Of a stretch of DNA of 64,000 nt, positions 37,901 through 49,212 are shown piece by piece (the first letter of the stretch is position 1; every line of letters begins with the position of its first letter). The notes below the pieces were generated by a model, which worked only from the letters and a program-made list of their open reading frames with translations, was not told where the DNA came from and did no database searches. This DNA is from Coriolopsis trogii. Taxonomy: Eukaryota > Basidiomycota > Agaricomycetes > Polyporales > Polyporaceae. Made by a program: the position numbers and the translations under genes. Where the stretch lies: NCBI GenBank assembly GCA_020543525.1, contig JAHYIO010000036.1:2356001-2420000 (forward strand). The letters run 5' to 3'.

Positions 37901-39760
37901 TGTCCTCCCCGCCTCGTCCTTCTCCGCGGGTCCTAGACCCGCATTCATGAGCTGAGCGCGTGCGCCGCCGTCCCTTCGTTGTTCTGTCGTGCTAGCCGCC
38001 CTTTGCTTTCGCATGCCGAGTCTGGATCCACTCATCCCAATCCTCCCCGTTTCTCTTGATGTACATGAGACATGGGTCATGACACGTATACGCTAACGAG
38101 CGCTCTTCCCCTTGCTGGCTGTTGTTTTCAAGCACGCCCTTGTCTCGAGACAGTGACACTTCCAGTTCGCCCTGTTGTCATGCCCCCGATCATGCTACAT
38201 CTCCTACTCCCCTCTCCTCCCAACCCCTCCCCTTACCTCCGCCCTCCGAGCGTACCGCTCCTGCTTCCGCTTTGTTACCCAAGGGAGGGTCTTGTTGCTT
38301 TTCGTCTCCCTCTCCTATGACAGCTAAGCCTTTGCTCCTTAGTGTACTCAATATCGCTGATTTATTTATAATTCCGTCGATCGTGTCCTCGTCCTCGTCG
38401 TACTTACTCACCCCCCGCCTGCGTACCCCTCCACCCACCGCCTATACATACGGGCCTCTGTTCAACGTTCGCGTCGCGTCGATGCCCGAATGAAGATCGG
38501 CTGACTACAGTCAATCAGGCCTCAGGGATTGTTGGTGAATGGCATCCGCTGTCGAAGCCGCTCATGTGTGCTATGACGGATTCCCTCAGTTCGCTGGAGG
38601 ATGTGAGGGGAGACGCGGATGCAGGTTTGGAACGAGTTGCGACGTGGACTGGGTGCGTAGATTTCGATGCGGGGCTATGATGTGCAAATGTGCTGGTCAG
38701 ATTGCGTAGGTTTGACGGGATTATGTTATTGTATCGGAATGATAGGTGCGTGCTGTTTTTTCTCTGAACAATCTGGGATGTCTAGCATAGCCTTCGGGGT
38801 GAGTCGGCGTGCGCGGAGAGTTTGGCGTCGAATGCTTCTTGCGGATACCTTCTTCGATGGAAGTCGATTGACCGTTTGACGGACTCAAAAGGCGACAGGC
38901 CTAGGAGAGCAATATACAGAGACTCGCGAACGTCTACTTAGTCATGAACAGCACCGGGCGGGATGCCCGACATGCGTTCCGGGGGCAAGAGCGGTAGGCG
39001 TCCTGCGCCGTTGATGGTGCGGATGGCGTGTGCGCGAGAAAGGGATGAAGACGCTACTCCACACCCCAGTTGACGGTTGGTACGCGGACAGAGCTTGAGG
39101 TTGAGCCTGATGGTTTCCGTGTGCGCCTGTATTTGAGCGACTGCGGAGATTTAGCAGCCCTCGTTCGAGCGACATGGCAAACCATGAAGTGTATGACGCG
39201 CCAGACGCAGATCCGGACAGACAGGCTTGTCGAATGCATTGGGTCGTGCGCGATGTGGTCGACGTCGAACGGGTGCAGATGACGGTGGCGTCTTACCTTA
39301 CTGGAAGGGGCAAACGCCGAGCATGCTGGGAGGCCTGCATAGTAACCGACTACGCGGTTCGCTTGACACGCTCAGGCTCTTTCATTTTCAAGCCTCCATG
39401 CGTCTACTATACTATTATTAGCATGGTAACGATGCCCTCATACTTATATCCCAAGCCCCCCGATAATGTTTGCCTCCCTTCTCCCTCCTCCTCCTCCGCC
39501 CTCTGGCCTCCGGTGCGTCCCCCGCGACGCATATACCTTGGCCTCGCTCTCTCTCTCTCTCGGCCTTGGCCTCACCTCATCCGCCTTGACCGCACTTGAG
39601 TACGATACGGTTCTGGACGCAGTCCGAACTGACGCAACTGTCATTCTTTTCGAACCATCCAGTCATTACATTCTGACCCGACCTACTGCCGCTGCACGCA
39701 ACGACCCATTCATCATCAAAGCACCCGTCCCACTCCTGACAAACAACTTCCCTGGACGAA
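37901..39760. other. 1.86-kb intergenic region between two membrane-protein genes
   Basis: The longest well-bounded non-coding gap in this part. The first few hundred bases are pyrimidine-rich 3' flank. I found no conserved reading frame on either strand. A (CT)n run lies at about 39547-39563, roughly 200 bp before the next start codon, in a region likely to be promoter and leader. Confidence 0.45.
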
Positions 39761-40716
39761 ATGGCACCTCACGTCTCCGCACTTCTCTCCTCTCGTGATG
39801 ACTACCCGGGGAGCGAAGACACAACTCTAAGTCCTACCATTATCGCCGGCATTATCGTAGCGGCGGTCATCGGCGCCGGCGCAGCCATCTGGCTCGGTCT
39901 CCGCTGGTACCGCAAGCGCGCCGCCGCGAAACGCGCGGAGCGACGTCAATCGGCATTTGCAGGATACCAGCAGTCCAACGACGCGGACGAGAAGTCCTCG
40001 CCTCTCAGGTGCGTCGCTCTCGTTAGCTCGATCCTCGCCTCCCATCATTCATTTTGCGTATCCGACTTCGACCCATTTATAGCGCGGGGACAGGTCCAGG
40101 TTCGTTTGGCCGTCACCAGCTTGGAAATGGTGTGGTCATGCCCGAGCGCGCCGTGTTACGCCCTGGAGCTTCGCGCGACGAGATCCTGGAGCATTACGCC
40201 GCCGAGGGCAAGCTTCCGCGCCCTTTCGCGCCGTTCGCGCCGCCACCTATGCTCATGGGCGCGGACGCCGGGGCTGAGGATAGTAAGCTGCCGTCCGGCC
40301 GCCCAGCATCCACCGCGTCGTGGCTGCCTCCCTTCATGCCTCTCGCCGGCAGCAGGAACTCGCGCCGCATGTCCGCGATGTCCACGAACTCCTCCATCGC
40401 GTCTGCCAACGGGGGCCAGAAGAAGGTCCGCCAGATCTTCGACCCCGTCCTCCCCGACGAACTCGTTGTCTCCCTTGGGGAGACTCTGTCGCTCGTGCAG
40501 CAGTACGATGACGGCTGGTGCATCGTTGGTCGCGACAGCGTCTTCAAGCCGGGTGAAGTCGAGCTCGGAGCAATCCCGGCGTGGTGTTTCGCCAAGCCTG
40601 TAAAGGGTCTCCGGGCTGAGCGACCGATGCGTGTCGACAGTCTTGGTGTGACTGTGAACCTTGACGCTGCTCCCGGCGTCGAACGCGACAATGTCATGTC
40701 GTGGTCCAACTTCTGA
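39761..40716 (+). CDS. Single-pass membrane protein with C-terminal SH3 domain (Fus1-like architecture)
   Basis: Two exons. The first (39761 to about 40008) encodes a short N-terminus and a transmembrane helix (TIIAGIIVAAVIGAGAAIWLGLRWY) followed by a basic cytosolic face (RKRAAAKRAERR). The second starts after an acceptor near 40081 and carries a Pro-rich, disordered region and a C-terminal SH3 domain (VRQIFDPVLPDELVVSLGETLSL, then YDDGWCIVGRD, then GAIPAWCFAKP), with the conserved ALYDY-equivalent, Trp and Pro positions present. The order short ectodomain, membrane span, then SH3 is that of yeast Fus1, which works at cell fusion, but this architecture is common in basidiomycetes and the true partner is unknown. 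It lies downstream of another single-pass protein on the same strand. The total is about 290 residues. Confidence 0.82.
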
Positions 40717-41658
40717 TCCTCTCAGTCCCTCGTTCCCCTCTCCTCGACCTCAGTCCCTTTCTCTCATCATCCGCATATCCTTCCACCCTGATACCTTGCG
40801 CGGATCCGCCATACCTTCGCGTACTGTGCGCCATGGCGCGCACCTTGCCTTCCCCACGTCTCCTTGGCAGACGTCCCCGTTCCCTAGAGGAGTTTGTTCC
40901 GTGGCGGCTGTACTCTATACTGCTTTTCTCTCCCTCCGGCACGCGCTTTACACTTTCTTTTCCGTGTCCTCGCTCGCCACGGCCTTGCCAGATCGTCCGA
41001 TTCCTGACGCACGTTCCCCGCGTTGTCTGTATACCACGCTGTTGCTTTCCTTTGTCCCGCATATCGCTCGATAGTCGCCTTCTTGAACATGCCACCATTC
41101 GGTCGGCATCCAGTATAACCATGGATGCACGTCCTCCCGCTACCGTACGTACTGTGTGCATCGCTGCTCCGCTTTCGCACTGCCTTGTCCCACCATCGCG
41201 CAGGTGCATGATTGTTACCCTCGTAGAGTAGTAGAACTCCGCCGCTGAGAAGTGACCGCTAGTTGTTGATTGAATGTAGATGTCCCCTTGCAGGCTTGAG
41301 CATGAAATCATTTCTTGCCGTATCGCGGGCCTCTCAACCAGGCAGCTACATGTATCGTGTAGTTGGTTAATACCATTGGCTTCGTGCGTCTGAGGCAGTC
41401 ATGCCCTCTGCGTTGCAATGAAGACGACTCGGAGATCACATCTCTGCAAACAGAACCCGATTGTATGCTTGTGTTGCGTCGAAGCCCTCCGAGATGACAT
41501 CGGGCGATTCACATGTCACGGACAACACAACATATCGTCGGCAAGTTGACGCCATGTTTTGCCTTAACGGTCTTGACGCGCACTTCACTCATAGCGAAAC
41601 TCGAGTTGATCAAGTCCTTTGACGACCTTAGCCTTGCTGCACTTGACTTCATCTCATC
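40717..41658. other. 0.94-kb intergenic region, no gene recognised
   Basis: The left part is pyrimidine-rich and probably 3' UTR of the SH3 protein. Open frames on both strands here are low-complexity complements of each other with no family resemblance. The right 150 bp lead into the Asa1 start. Confidence 0.4.
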
Positions 41659-43445
41659 ATGGCTGCGGCACCTTTGCCCCCGACTCCCAAGCACCTCATA
41701 CGCAGCCACAGCGCGCAAATCAACGTCTTGTGCTTCTCTGACGACAACGAGCGCATTCTCTCGGGCGACGCGGCGGGGACGGTCGCGGTGACGTCTACGA
41801 GGACAATGCGCGCCATCGCGCAGTGGAAGGCGCACTCGGATGGCCTGCTCGGGATCCAGGAGTGGGAGGGGCACATCATCACGTCCGTCCGTGCGTTCTC
41901 CGCTCCTCGTACCGCGTCCGACCTTGACCCCTCTCCCTTTCCCTCTTCATTGCCGTTGCACTCCTTCCAACGGGCTCTGTTCCTCGGCGTTGCACTGTGT
42001 GCAGCCATGGACGAGACAACAAGCTGCATGTCTGGAAAGGCGTCGTGGACCCCGCGCGTACGCAGTCTGTAGGCGGATCGGCGGCCTTGCCCGGGCTGCA
42101 GGCTCATACGCCTGCGTTGTGCTACTCGCTCGACGTGAACGCGCTCAACTTTTGTCGGTTCTCGCTTCTGCCGCTGCCTGAGGGTGCGCGGACGGTGGAC
42201 CGGCGTGCCCTCGTCGCTGTGCCCAACTTGGTCGAGTCTGCACACGTACGTACGACGTTTCTTGCTTTTTGTCTGTGCACGCTCTATTCATGAAGGTAGC
42301 AAAGCGTATGGGTGACTGAAATACATTCTTCCTCGTAGGCTGATATATGGGTCCTACCCAGCCAGCAGAGACTTCACGCAGCCGTGGGCAAAGTGGGAAG
42401 GAATGGCATGTCCGCGCCCGACCCTAGTGACGGCAGAGGGGGCCGCGATCCCTTCGGTGAGTGATTGCTCCACTTCCTGCTAGCGTCGCGCACGTGGTAG
42501 CGAACACATCCTCACGATTGAGTACTCACACCAGCGGTCATGTCGGCATAGGTATCATTATGGCCATGCATCTGTCCTCGTCTCCCCATCCACACGCGGC
42601 AGGCCGCAGCCGGCTCCGGCTGCTGTGTGCCTACGAGAATGGGAGCGTGACGATGTGGGAGTACACACGCAAGGAGAGGGAGGTCTCTGTGGAGGGCGTC
42701 GGCTGGGACGCACTATGGACTGCGCGAGTGCACGTCGAGTCCGGTATGTGCATGGTGCTTCCTCGTTCGTTATGCGCATCGCGTCTTTCGATCACGTGAC
42801 ACGAATGGAACAGTGATGTCTATGGCTGTCTCGCGGGATGGCCTGTTCGCGTTGACTGTCTCGGCCGATCACTTGGTCGGCAAGTACAAGCTCGCGGTGA
42901 GTCCCACTCAACGCTCTCCCAGTCGTCTAGGCATACGAACGACCCGTGCGAGTGCAGGGTGACGACGACGGACCAGACGCGGAGAGCCCGAGGTGCACCG
43001 TGCATAGAACGAAGCACCCAGGGAACGCGGCAGTCGCGATCAGAGATGACGGGCGAGTGTGCGCGGTGGCGGGCTGGGACGGGAAGTGAGTTACAGGCCA
43101 GACCAGTGCTTGCCTGCCATCCCGACGGTGTCGGGGACATGCTGACGGATGGGGTTGACCGATAGGATCCGGCTGTACTCGACTAAGACATTCAAGGCCC
43201 TCGGTTCCTTGGCGTACCACAAGAAGAACTGCCAGGCAGTCGCATTCGCGCGGGCGCACCCGCAAGCTACGGTGCTGCCAGAGCCTTCTCTTGAGGGCAT
43301 AGCGGGCATCGAGGGTGGAGGAGACGAAGACGAAGATGAGATGACCGAAGAGGAGAAAGCGGAGAGGGGACGATGGCTAGTGTCCGGCGGACAAGATAAT
43401 CGGGTCGCCATTTGGTCCCTGATGGATTTCGGCAAATCGAAGTGA
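41659..43445 (+). CDS. WD40 protein Asa1 (ASTRA complex subunit 1)
   Basis: Asa1 belongs to the ASTRA complex (with Tra1, Rvb1/2, Tti1 and others), linked to chromatin remodelling and PIKK maturation; the animal relative is GNB1L. The start MAAAPLPPTPKHLIRSHSAQINVLCFSDDNERILSGDAAGTV is the first WD repeat with the classical His at the turn. Further blades read HGRDNKLHVWKGVV, RLRLLCAYENGSVTMWEYTRKE, SVSRDGLFALTVSADHLVGKY, DDGRVCAVAGWDGKIRLY and WLVSGGQDNRVAIWSL, giving about seven blades. Introns interrupt at about 41883-41999, 42247-42338, 42457-42553 and others up to 43163. An acidic insert (GGGDEDEDEMTEEEKAE) precedes the last blade. The family call rests on the blade order and on the PTPKHLIRSHSAQIN start; another small WD40 protein is the alternative. 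Confidence 0.8.
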
Positions 43446-43605
43446 ATGAGCAGCCGCGGCGTCCATGTGCTCCTGAACAAATGCGCGAGTATGCGCGATC
43501 GCACTAGCCATCTTGGGGGGCCCGAAAGCTGGACCAACGACGTCCCGTATATCAACCAGCGAACACGACTTCAAGATTCGCTCGTTTACAATAAGTGGTC
43601 GAGGA

Positions 43606-43615
43606 AGAAAAAGAT
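43606..43615 (-). terminator. Pol III oligo-T terminator of the tRNA-His gene
   Basis: The plus-strand AAGAAAAAGA just beyond the tRNA 3' end gives a TTTTT run on the transcribed side, the normal RNA polymerase III stop signal. Confidence 0.6.
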
Positions 43616-43697
43616 GTCCCAGGGAGGATTCGAGCCTCCGTCTTCACGGTTCTGTGGTAGCCACAACGTGATGATCTAACCACTAATCGACAAGGAC
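43616..43697 (-). tRNA. tRNA-His (GTG) with a short intron
   Basis: On the minus strand the 82 bases fold as a cloverleaf: acceptor arms GTCCTTG and CTGGGAC (one T-T mismatch and one G-T pair), D-arm stem GATT/GATC around AGTGGTTA, anticodon stem TCACG/CGTGA, and T-arm GGAGG-CTCGAAT-CCTCC. The loop reads TTGTGG, giving anticodon GTG (plus 43662-43664), directly followed by about 11 extra bases that fit the standard nuclear intron after position 37. A run of five T on the minus strand (about 43608-43613) provides a Pol III terminator. It lies between Asa1 and the arrestin-like gene, on the opposite strand. Confidence 0.88.
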
Positions 43698-44121
43698 CTT
43701 GAGGTAAGTGCTTCAACGTTTGCCCATGACTGGGTGGGCATGCCGATCTATCTTAGATCTGGGAGATTTGCCATATTGAATCTCGATCACCTGAGAAGAC
43801 GGAAATAGAGTTTCTGCAGCAAGTGTGGCTCGGTTGTCCCGCAAAGTCTTAGCGTGTGCTAAACAGTCGGCCCAGCTCTGCCCGAGCCCTGGCCGACAAC
43901 GACAACCTTCCACGGAATATGACCGACCGCCACCATCTAATAGCAGAAAATGCGAGAAGACAGCCCACTGTTGTCGCTATGTGGTCCCCTCTGCGCGACG
44001 CTTGCTTCCCTTAGGATTCCCCCACCCATCCGCACCACTCGAGTGCTAGGCCCTCGGTTCCCAGCGACAGCTGAATTTCTCGTAACTGAGTCTTCGCTGG
44101 GCATACAAGCGACTCCAAAAG
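43698..44121. promoter_or_regulatory. Intergenic region upstream of the arrestin-like gene
   Basis: 424 bp with no supportable reading frame. It must contain the promoter and leader of the arrestin-like gene on the plus strand and the 5' flank of the tRNA on the minus strand. Confidence 0.4.
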
Positions 44122-45576
44122 ATGGATACGGCGTCACTCTCGTCGTACTCGGTGGGACTGCGCAGGCCCGCCTTCTCCCTCAGTTTGCCTCCCAACATCT
44201 ATGTCTCTGGCTGTTCGATATGTGGAGAGCTCGAGGTCGACTACCAAATGGCCCTCGAGGATGACATTGAGAGGATCTTCATCGAGTTGCATGGGGTCTT
44301 GCAGACGTACGTTCCGTCCCTCAATGCTGCGACTCGCGTGTGCCCTTACAGTGCTCTTCGTACACCAGAAAGAATCGACTGCGGGGAGATTCGGACCAGT
44401 TCGAGACCTTGACGAATGAGTTCCTCCAGAAGCCAATGACATTGTGGCTACGCGGCCGGAGCCTTCCTCCAGATCATGGGGAGATCTCCCGTATACCGTT
44501 CGAGCTCAAACTCCCCGAGGATGTCCCTCCTTCATTTCTGTTCGAGACTTTCATGAACAATGCCTCTGTCCGGTATAGCCTCGAAGTTACCGGCATCCGT
44601 TCGGGCACGTTCGCACTAGACCGGACTGTAAAGGTTCCCCTTGTCATCCTCCAGCCAGATCCCATTGGGAGCGGCATACGCGCGCAGATGAAGCTTGGCT
44701 GGCAGGGTCCATGGGGGAGACTGAAACACGAGATGGAGATGCGCAAGTATCCATGGGGAGAATACGGGCGGGCTACCATGGAGGTTCGTCCTGTGTCTTT
44801 CTGTGGTGCCTGCTAGTGCTTATATGCGTCGCTTCGCGCCTCACAGTTGTTAGTACCGCACGTAGACACCTTTCCTCTCTTTACGGACATTCCCTACACC
44901 ATCGTCTTCACCACGTTCTCACCACCACTCAAGCGTAAAGGGGACACGCCGCCTGGAAAGGACATCTTCCCCATCGCGCCCCGGAATCCATCCGAGGTCG
45001 AGTTCGAGCTGCGCCGGCGTGTGGATATGAAGACACCATATGAGCCATCGAACCCTGAAGAGCATGTCGCCGACATCATCTCCAAGGTGCACGCCGCGAC
45101 GCCGCCCATCGAGGTCGAGGTGGGGGACTACGTCTGGGTGCCGGACGCGCAGAAGCCCGAGCGCGGGCAGTGGATGCAGGAAGTCACATACCAATCCATT
45201 ATGAACCTCCGCTTCACGCCGACATTCCTAACCGAGGAGATCAAACTCAAGGTGCGTTTGGACTGTTGCCTTCTCATGTCGTGTGGCACAAGGACTCATC
45301 CGAATGCGTGATGGCAGTATACGTTGTGCTTGAGGTGCGAATTCCCTGGGCTTGGGAACGTCCTGCGTGTTGAGCTGCCCATCAACATCGGTTCCGGAGT
45401 CGAGACGACGTTCCCTGCCGAGCAGCGATCGACTTCGCCACGCATGATCGATCTTCCAGCGTGAGTCTCCCTATCCGTCCTCGAAATCCCGCTCTTGTGG
45501 TCTAAAGGGGCGCTCACATACCGCGGCGCCGTCCAGATCGTATTGGAACCCGTCGAGGTCGTCCTTGAACCGGTGA
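44122..45576 (+). CDS. Arrestin-like protein (alpha-arrestin N- and C-domain fold)
   Basis: Fungal alpha-arrestins act as adaptors that recruit HECT ubiquitin ligases to plasma-membrane transporters. The start MDTASLSSYSVGLRRPAFSLSLPPN leads into beta strands SGCSICGELEVDY and ERIFIELHGVLQTY, then NEFLQKPMTLWLRG, ISRIPFELKLPEDVPPSF and NASVRYSLEVTGIR, the usual arrestin N-domain strands. After an intron (about 44780-44849) come PLFTDIPYTIVFTTFSPP and the second sandwich (YTLCLRCEFPGLGNVLRVELPINIG). Splicing at 45471-45536 adds a short tail ASYWNPSRSSLNR ending at 45576. No PPxY ubiquitin-ligase motif is visible; the tail's SYW element resembles conserved endings of arrestin proteins in mushrooms. 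The intron after codon LQTY uses donor GTTCCG, which is less typical, so that junction is the weakest. Confidence 0.78.
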
Positions 45577-47793
45577 ACACGCATATATGCCGGCAACATC
45601 AACTTCCGTAATTTCAGAGTTACAAGTACATACCCGCATAATATCTGGTGCTATCATCTTCCAGCGGGATCGATCCATTTACTCTTGCTTTGTGCAGTCT
45701 ATAGGGGGTTTGAGCGTTGAAAAGTATTGGCCCAAGACACTCACTCATTGTACATTCTCTTGCAACATATGTTTCCACACTTTGTATCTCCACCACGCTC
45801 GTTTGTCCCGTTTACGGTTGTCTGTTTCTACTACTAATTCAGGTTGTCAATGGTTTGCTCAGGGGACCCAGCGTGACCTCAATGCCTATGAGACTCGTTC
45901 ACACTCGGCGCTCGTGTCGAGGCACCGTGCTGTCCAGGGGCCCCGCGTGTTAGTACGACCACATGGTCGAATTCATGAACGCTGAATTTGGCAGCTTGGA
46001 CGCCCGGCGGCAAGCTTCGCAGCCCTGATCGGAGGAGGATCCCGATCGAAGGAACTCGTTTGAAAGGAGTGTTGCCGCACCCGGACCTCGCGCAATCGAG
46101 TCTCTTCTTTCTCTTCGGTTGGTCAATGTTCTGGGGCCCTCCATCCTCCTCCATCTCGAGGAGCTTGTAAGTACGCTCTTGTGAGGGTTCACAGGGAGCG
46201 CGTTGTGGCGGACAACCCACGCGATGCAACGGCGCCACGCCGCGGAGCCTGGTGATGCCGGCGATCGACGAGGAAGAGTATATGCATTTCTGGGTCTGTG
46301 TCTGGCGATGGTCGTGACTCGTGCGTTGAACGTTCGGGTGCCACGCCGCGGGGGCACGCATGCCGATGTGGCGCAGTGAAGGGAAAGAGGTTACGTAGCG
46401 ATAGCAAATGAAGCGTCTGTCAACTTGGTGCGCGGCGGGATACCTCCCTACGGCGCTCAATGTGTCCGAGAAGGGCACTGCTTGCGGAGGAGCGACATCA
46501 CTGAACAAAGGAGGAGTGGTTGAGAACCACCAGGTGCAATGCATATGCTGGATTGACTTGTGGAGCGAGAGATCCAACCTGGAAACAGTCCGCACAGGAT
46601 TGAATACATTGGGGTGCTAGCTGCAAGTTCGCCTGCTGCATATGAGTCGCGCATACGCACGAGTGAATGCAGATCTAGGACTTTACCCTGTGCGGTACGA
46701 ATGTCGTGAACGTGGTTACTCAACGCTGCGCTTGTACGCGGCTCTCACCTTCAGCACTTACCGGTTTAGATTCATCGGGCACGAGAGAGGAGCACTGGAC
46801 ACCAAACGGACGGCAAGGCTGGAGGCCCGGCCGTCGTCGTGGGGCAACGCAGACATGCTGTTCGACATGTGAAGCTAGTGTGAAGCATCTTCTTTGCGGT
46901 TGGTACCTCAGCGCCACCATGCTGCTCGTGAGCGGCTACAGTATCGCCCCGCTGGCATGCATCCATCAGGCGGAACTCGAGCTTACCCTCGTCGTGTGTG
47001 CAGATCCATGCCGGAGCAGACGGTAGCTGCCGCCGTCCATAGGCAGTGCTACCTAGGCTGAATTCCGGGGCCGCGGTGGCCTGATGAGAGTCCGAGATGC
47101 ACGTCAACAGTCTAGGACGGGTTCCGTGCAGGTTCGGACATGATAAGTAGAGAGCGATGCGGGGAAGCCCGCAGCCCGCCAGTACTCTGAATCTCACCGC
47201 ATTCTTGTTCGTAGGCTTAAAGCCAAAAGAAGGCGCAGCGGACAGACGGCGATGCCGTGGCAGGGGGGCACCGGGGCGCGGCGGTGATAGTTCCGTATGA
47301 TCCACGGAGGCACGGAAGGAATTGCACGTCATGCAAGGTGGGGCGCGCCCGCTTCTTTTGCATCGCTCGTGCCTGTCTCATGAGAAACGCCAGCCCATCC
47401 AGGGCAAGTCCGAGTCATGTAAGGACGTGGAACGAGTGCCCGGCCGCAGCCCCGGAGGCGCCGACGGAGGGGAGGGGGTTTAGATAGGCCGTCGCAAATC
47501 TTCGGGAACAAGGAGATTCGCAGGCGCGTTATTGTTTGCTGTACAGATATGATACATGTGTAGATGCCGTCTGGAGCCGTGAGAGCGAGGATACCGCTCC
47601 ATGAGACCGTGTATTGACCTTTATTGAAAGACTGGATCCGATCATGCCTGCCTGCGGCTGCGGCCATTAATCGCGGGCGGACGGAGATGATTGGACTTTA
47701 GAGGTGTGGAACTCAAGCGGAGACTGTCTCATGGGGTCGCATGCGCGATGCTAAGGGCAAGATGCCCGTGCTATAAAGGCGATAGCAGCACAG
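45577..47793. other. 2.2-kb gene-poor region, no supported gene
   Basis: The longest stretch without a recognised gene apart from the left edge. It includes the 3' flanks of the arrestin-like gene (left) and PPIL3 (right). A 238-codon minus-strand frame (45879-46595) and a 186-codon one (46772-47332) are open, but they are rich in Arg, His, Pro and Cys, have no recognisable fold and show no splice chain. I treat them as chance frames or at most orphan candidates. Confidence 0.35.
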
Positions 47794-48812
47794 TCAACGT
47801 CCGACGAGCTGAGCGTCTGCTATGGGATTCGCATGGATCGTGACCTGTGTTGGGGCTGATGTCAGCGCATCATGGATCAATACTTTGACTCGACTTGGGA
47901 TTGGTCTGAACGAGCACCGAAAGACAAGCGTGTTATCGTGCGCATATGGATGACGTACGTGCGTAGTCCGGATCTCACTGAGCGGCCTGTTCTTTGCATT
48001 GACGGGGACCCGTTCCATGGCATCGAGCGTGGAGTCTGCGCCATCAATCACCTGGAAAAGGAGTATGCGAGGTTTACACGCTGTGTAAGCACTGAGACTA
48101 CCCATATGACGGGATCACTGGCAAGAGCGGTCAACCTAGCAGATCACTTCTTTGATAGGCACATGCATACTCCCGAGCGTGTCGTCGAGGGAAAGCATCC
48201 TCTGTAACAAGGGCGCGTACGTACCTTGCCAAATATCGTGTACTTGCCGTCGAGGTGTGGCTGCTTTGCGTATGTGATGAAGAACTGGGACTTGTTTGTG
48301 TCCGGTCCGGAGTTGGCCATCGCAAGGATTCCGCGATTGTTGAACTATCAACATCAGCACTAGAGGACGGAGCCGATGCGTGTTGGGGAGATGTACCTTG
48401 AGGGTATTGGGTCTGATTTCATCCGAGAATGGTTTGCCCCAAATGCTCTGGCCGCCCTTTCCGGAGCCCGAGGGGTCGCCGGTCTGAATCATGAAGCCTT
48501 TGATGTTGCGGTGCCAGAGGGTGTTGTCATAATAGCCCGATGCACAGAGAGCGAGGAAGTTCTGGCGAGGCATTTAATAACAGGCAGCCACAATAGGAAG
48601 GCAGGAGAGCATGGTGGCGTACTTCGGCGGCTTTGGGAACTGCTTCACAGAATATCTCGACCTGGTGGTGGATAAGAGGGCTATCCGGCAATATAACGCA
48701 CGTGGTGGGAGTGCAGATGCATACCTTGATGTCGCCGTGTGTGGTGTGCAGTGTGACTGACTGCTGGCTATCAGCTGGGGTCACAGGATAGCTCGGTGTG
48801 CGTACTGACCAT
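47794..48812 (-). CDS. Cyclophilin PPIL3-type peptidyl-prolyl isomerase (Cyp10-like)
   Basis: A single-domain spliceosome-associated cyclophilin of about 165 residues. The minus-strand product begins [39 protein letters not shown] and contains the active-site run [70 protein letters not shown] and the PPIL3-specific ending [12 protein letters not shown]. Catalytic Arg, Phe, Met and Gln positions are present. The ATG is at 48812-48810; intron 48809-48761 begins immediately after it, and the next exon supplies SVTLH. Other introns lie near 48703-48665, 48613-48575, 48396-48345, 48228-48090 and 47963-47845. It diverges from the G-alpha gene with 400 bp between starts. Confidence 0.9.
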
Positions 48813-49212
48813 GGCTGGTGGGAGTCGGGGTGAAGGGGACAGAGTCGCGGTCGAAGTTGAGAGTGATCGACCGCATCGGGCCGTCGCTGGCCATGGATCG
48901 AGCCCGATTGGGAGTCCGCCCGGGACAGTTGCCCGGTCAGCGGCGCTCTGGCCGCGGAGACGGCGGGGACAGCGACAGAGGAGGCAAGAGTGATGGCCGG
49001 GGACCGAAGAAAGACGTCCGATTGACAAGATATGGAATGCGTGTGTCTCTCCCTCACTGCCTTCCTTCATCAGCGCGCGTCCAACATATGAACTCTATAA
49101 ATCCTTCTCGCCTTCTCTTCGCCCTCCCCTTTCCATCCCAACCCCGCCGCCCACCCCGTACGCTCTCGGGCTCCCCTCCATCCCTCTCCTGCCCGCCCCC
49201 CTCCTTCCCGCC
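48813..49212. promoter_or_regulatory. Divergent promoter region between PPIL3 and the G-alpha gene
   Basis: This 400-bp gap separates two outward-facing start codons. The right half carries a CTATAAAT sequence at about 49093-49100, roughly 115 bp before the G-alpha ATG, that could be a TATA element, followed by a strong CT-rich tract up to the start. Confidence 0.5.
49093..49100 (+). promoter_or_regulatory. Possible TATA box of the G-alpha gene
   Basis: CTATAAAT, then a pyrimidine-rich stretch and the ATG at 49213. The distance and the following CT block fit fungal core promoters, but one short match proves little. Confidence 0.35.
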
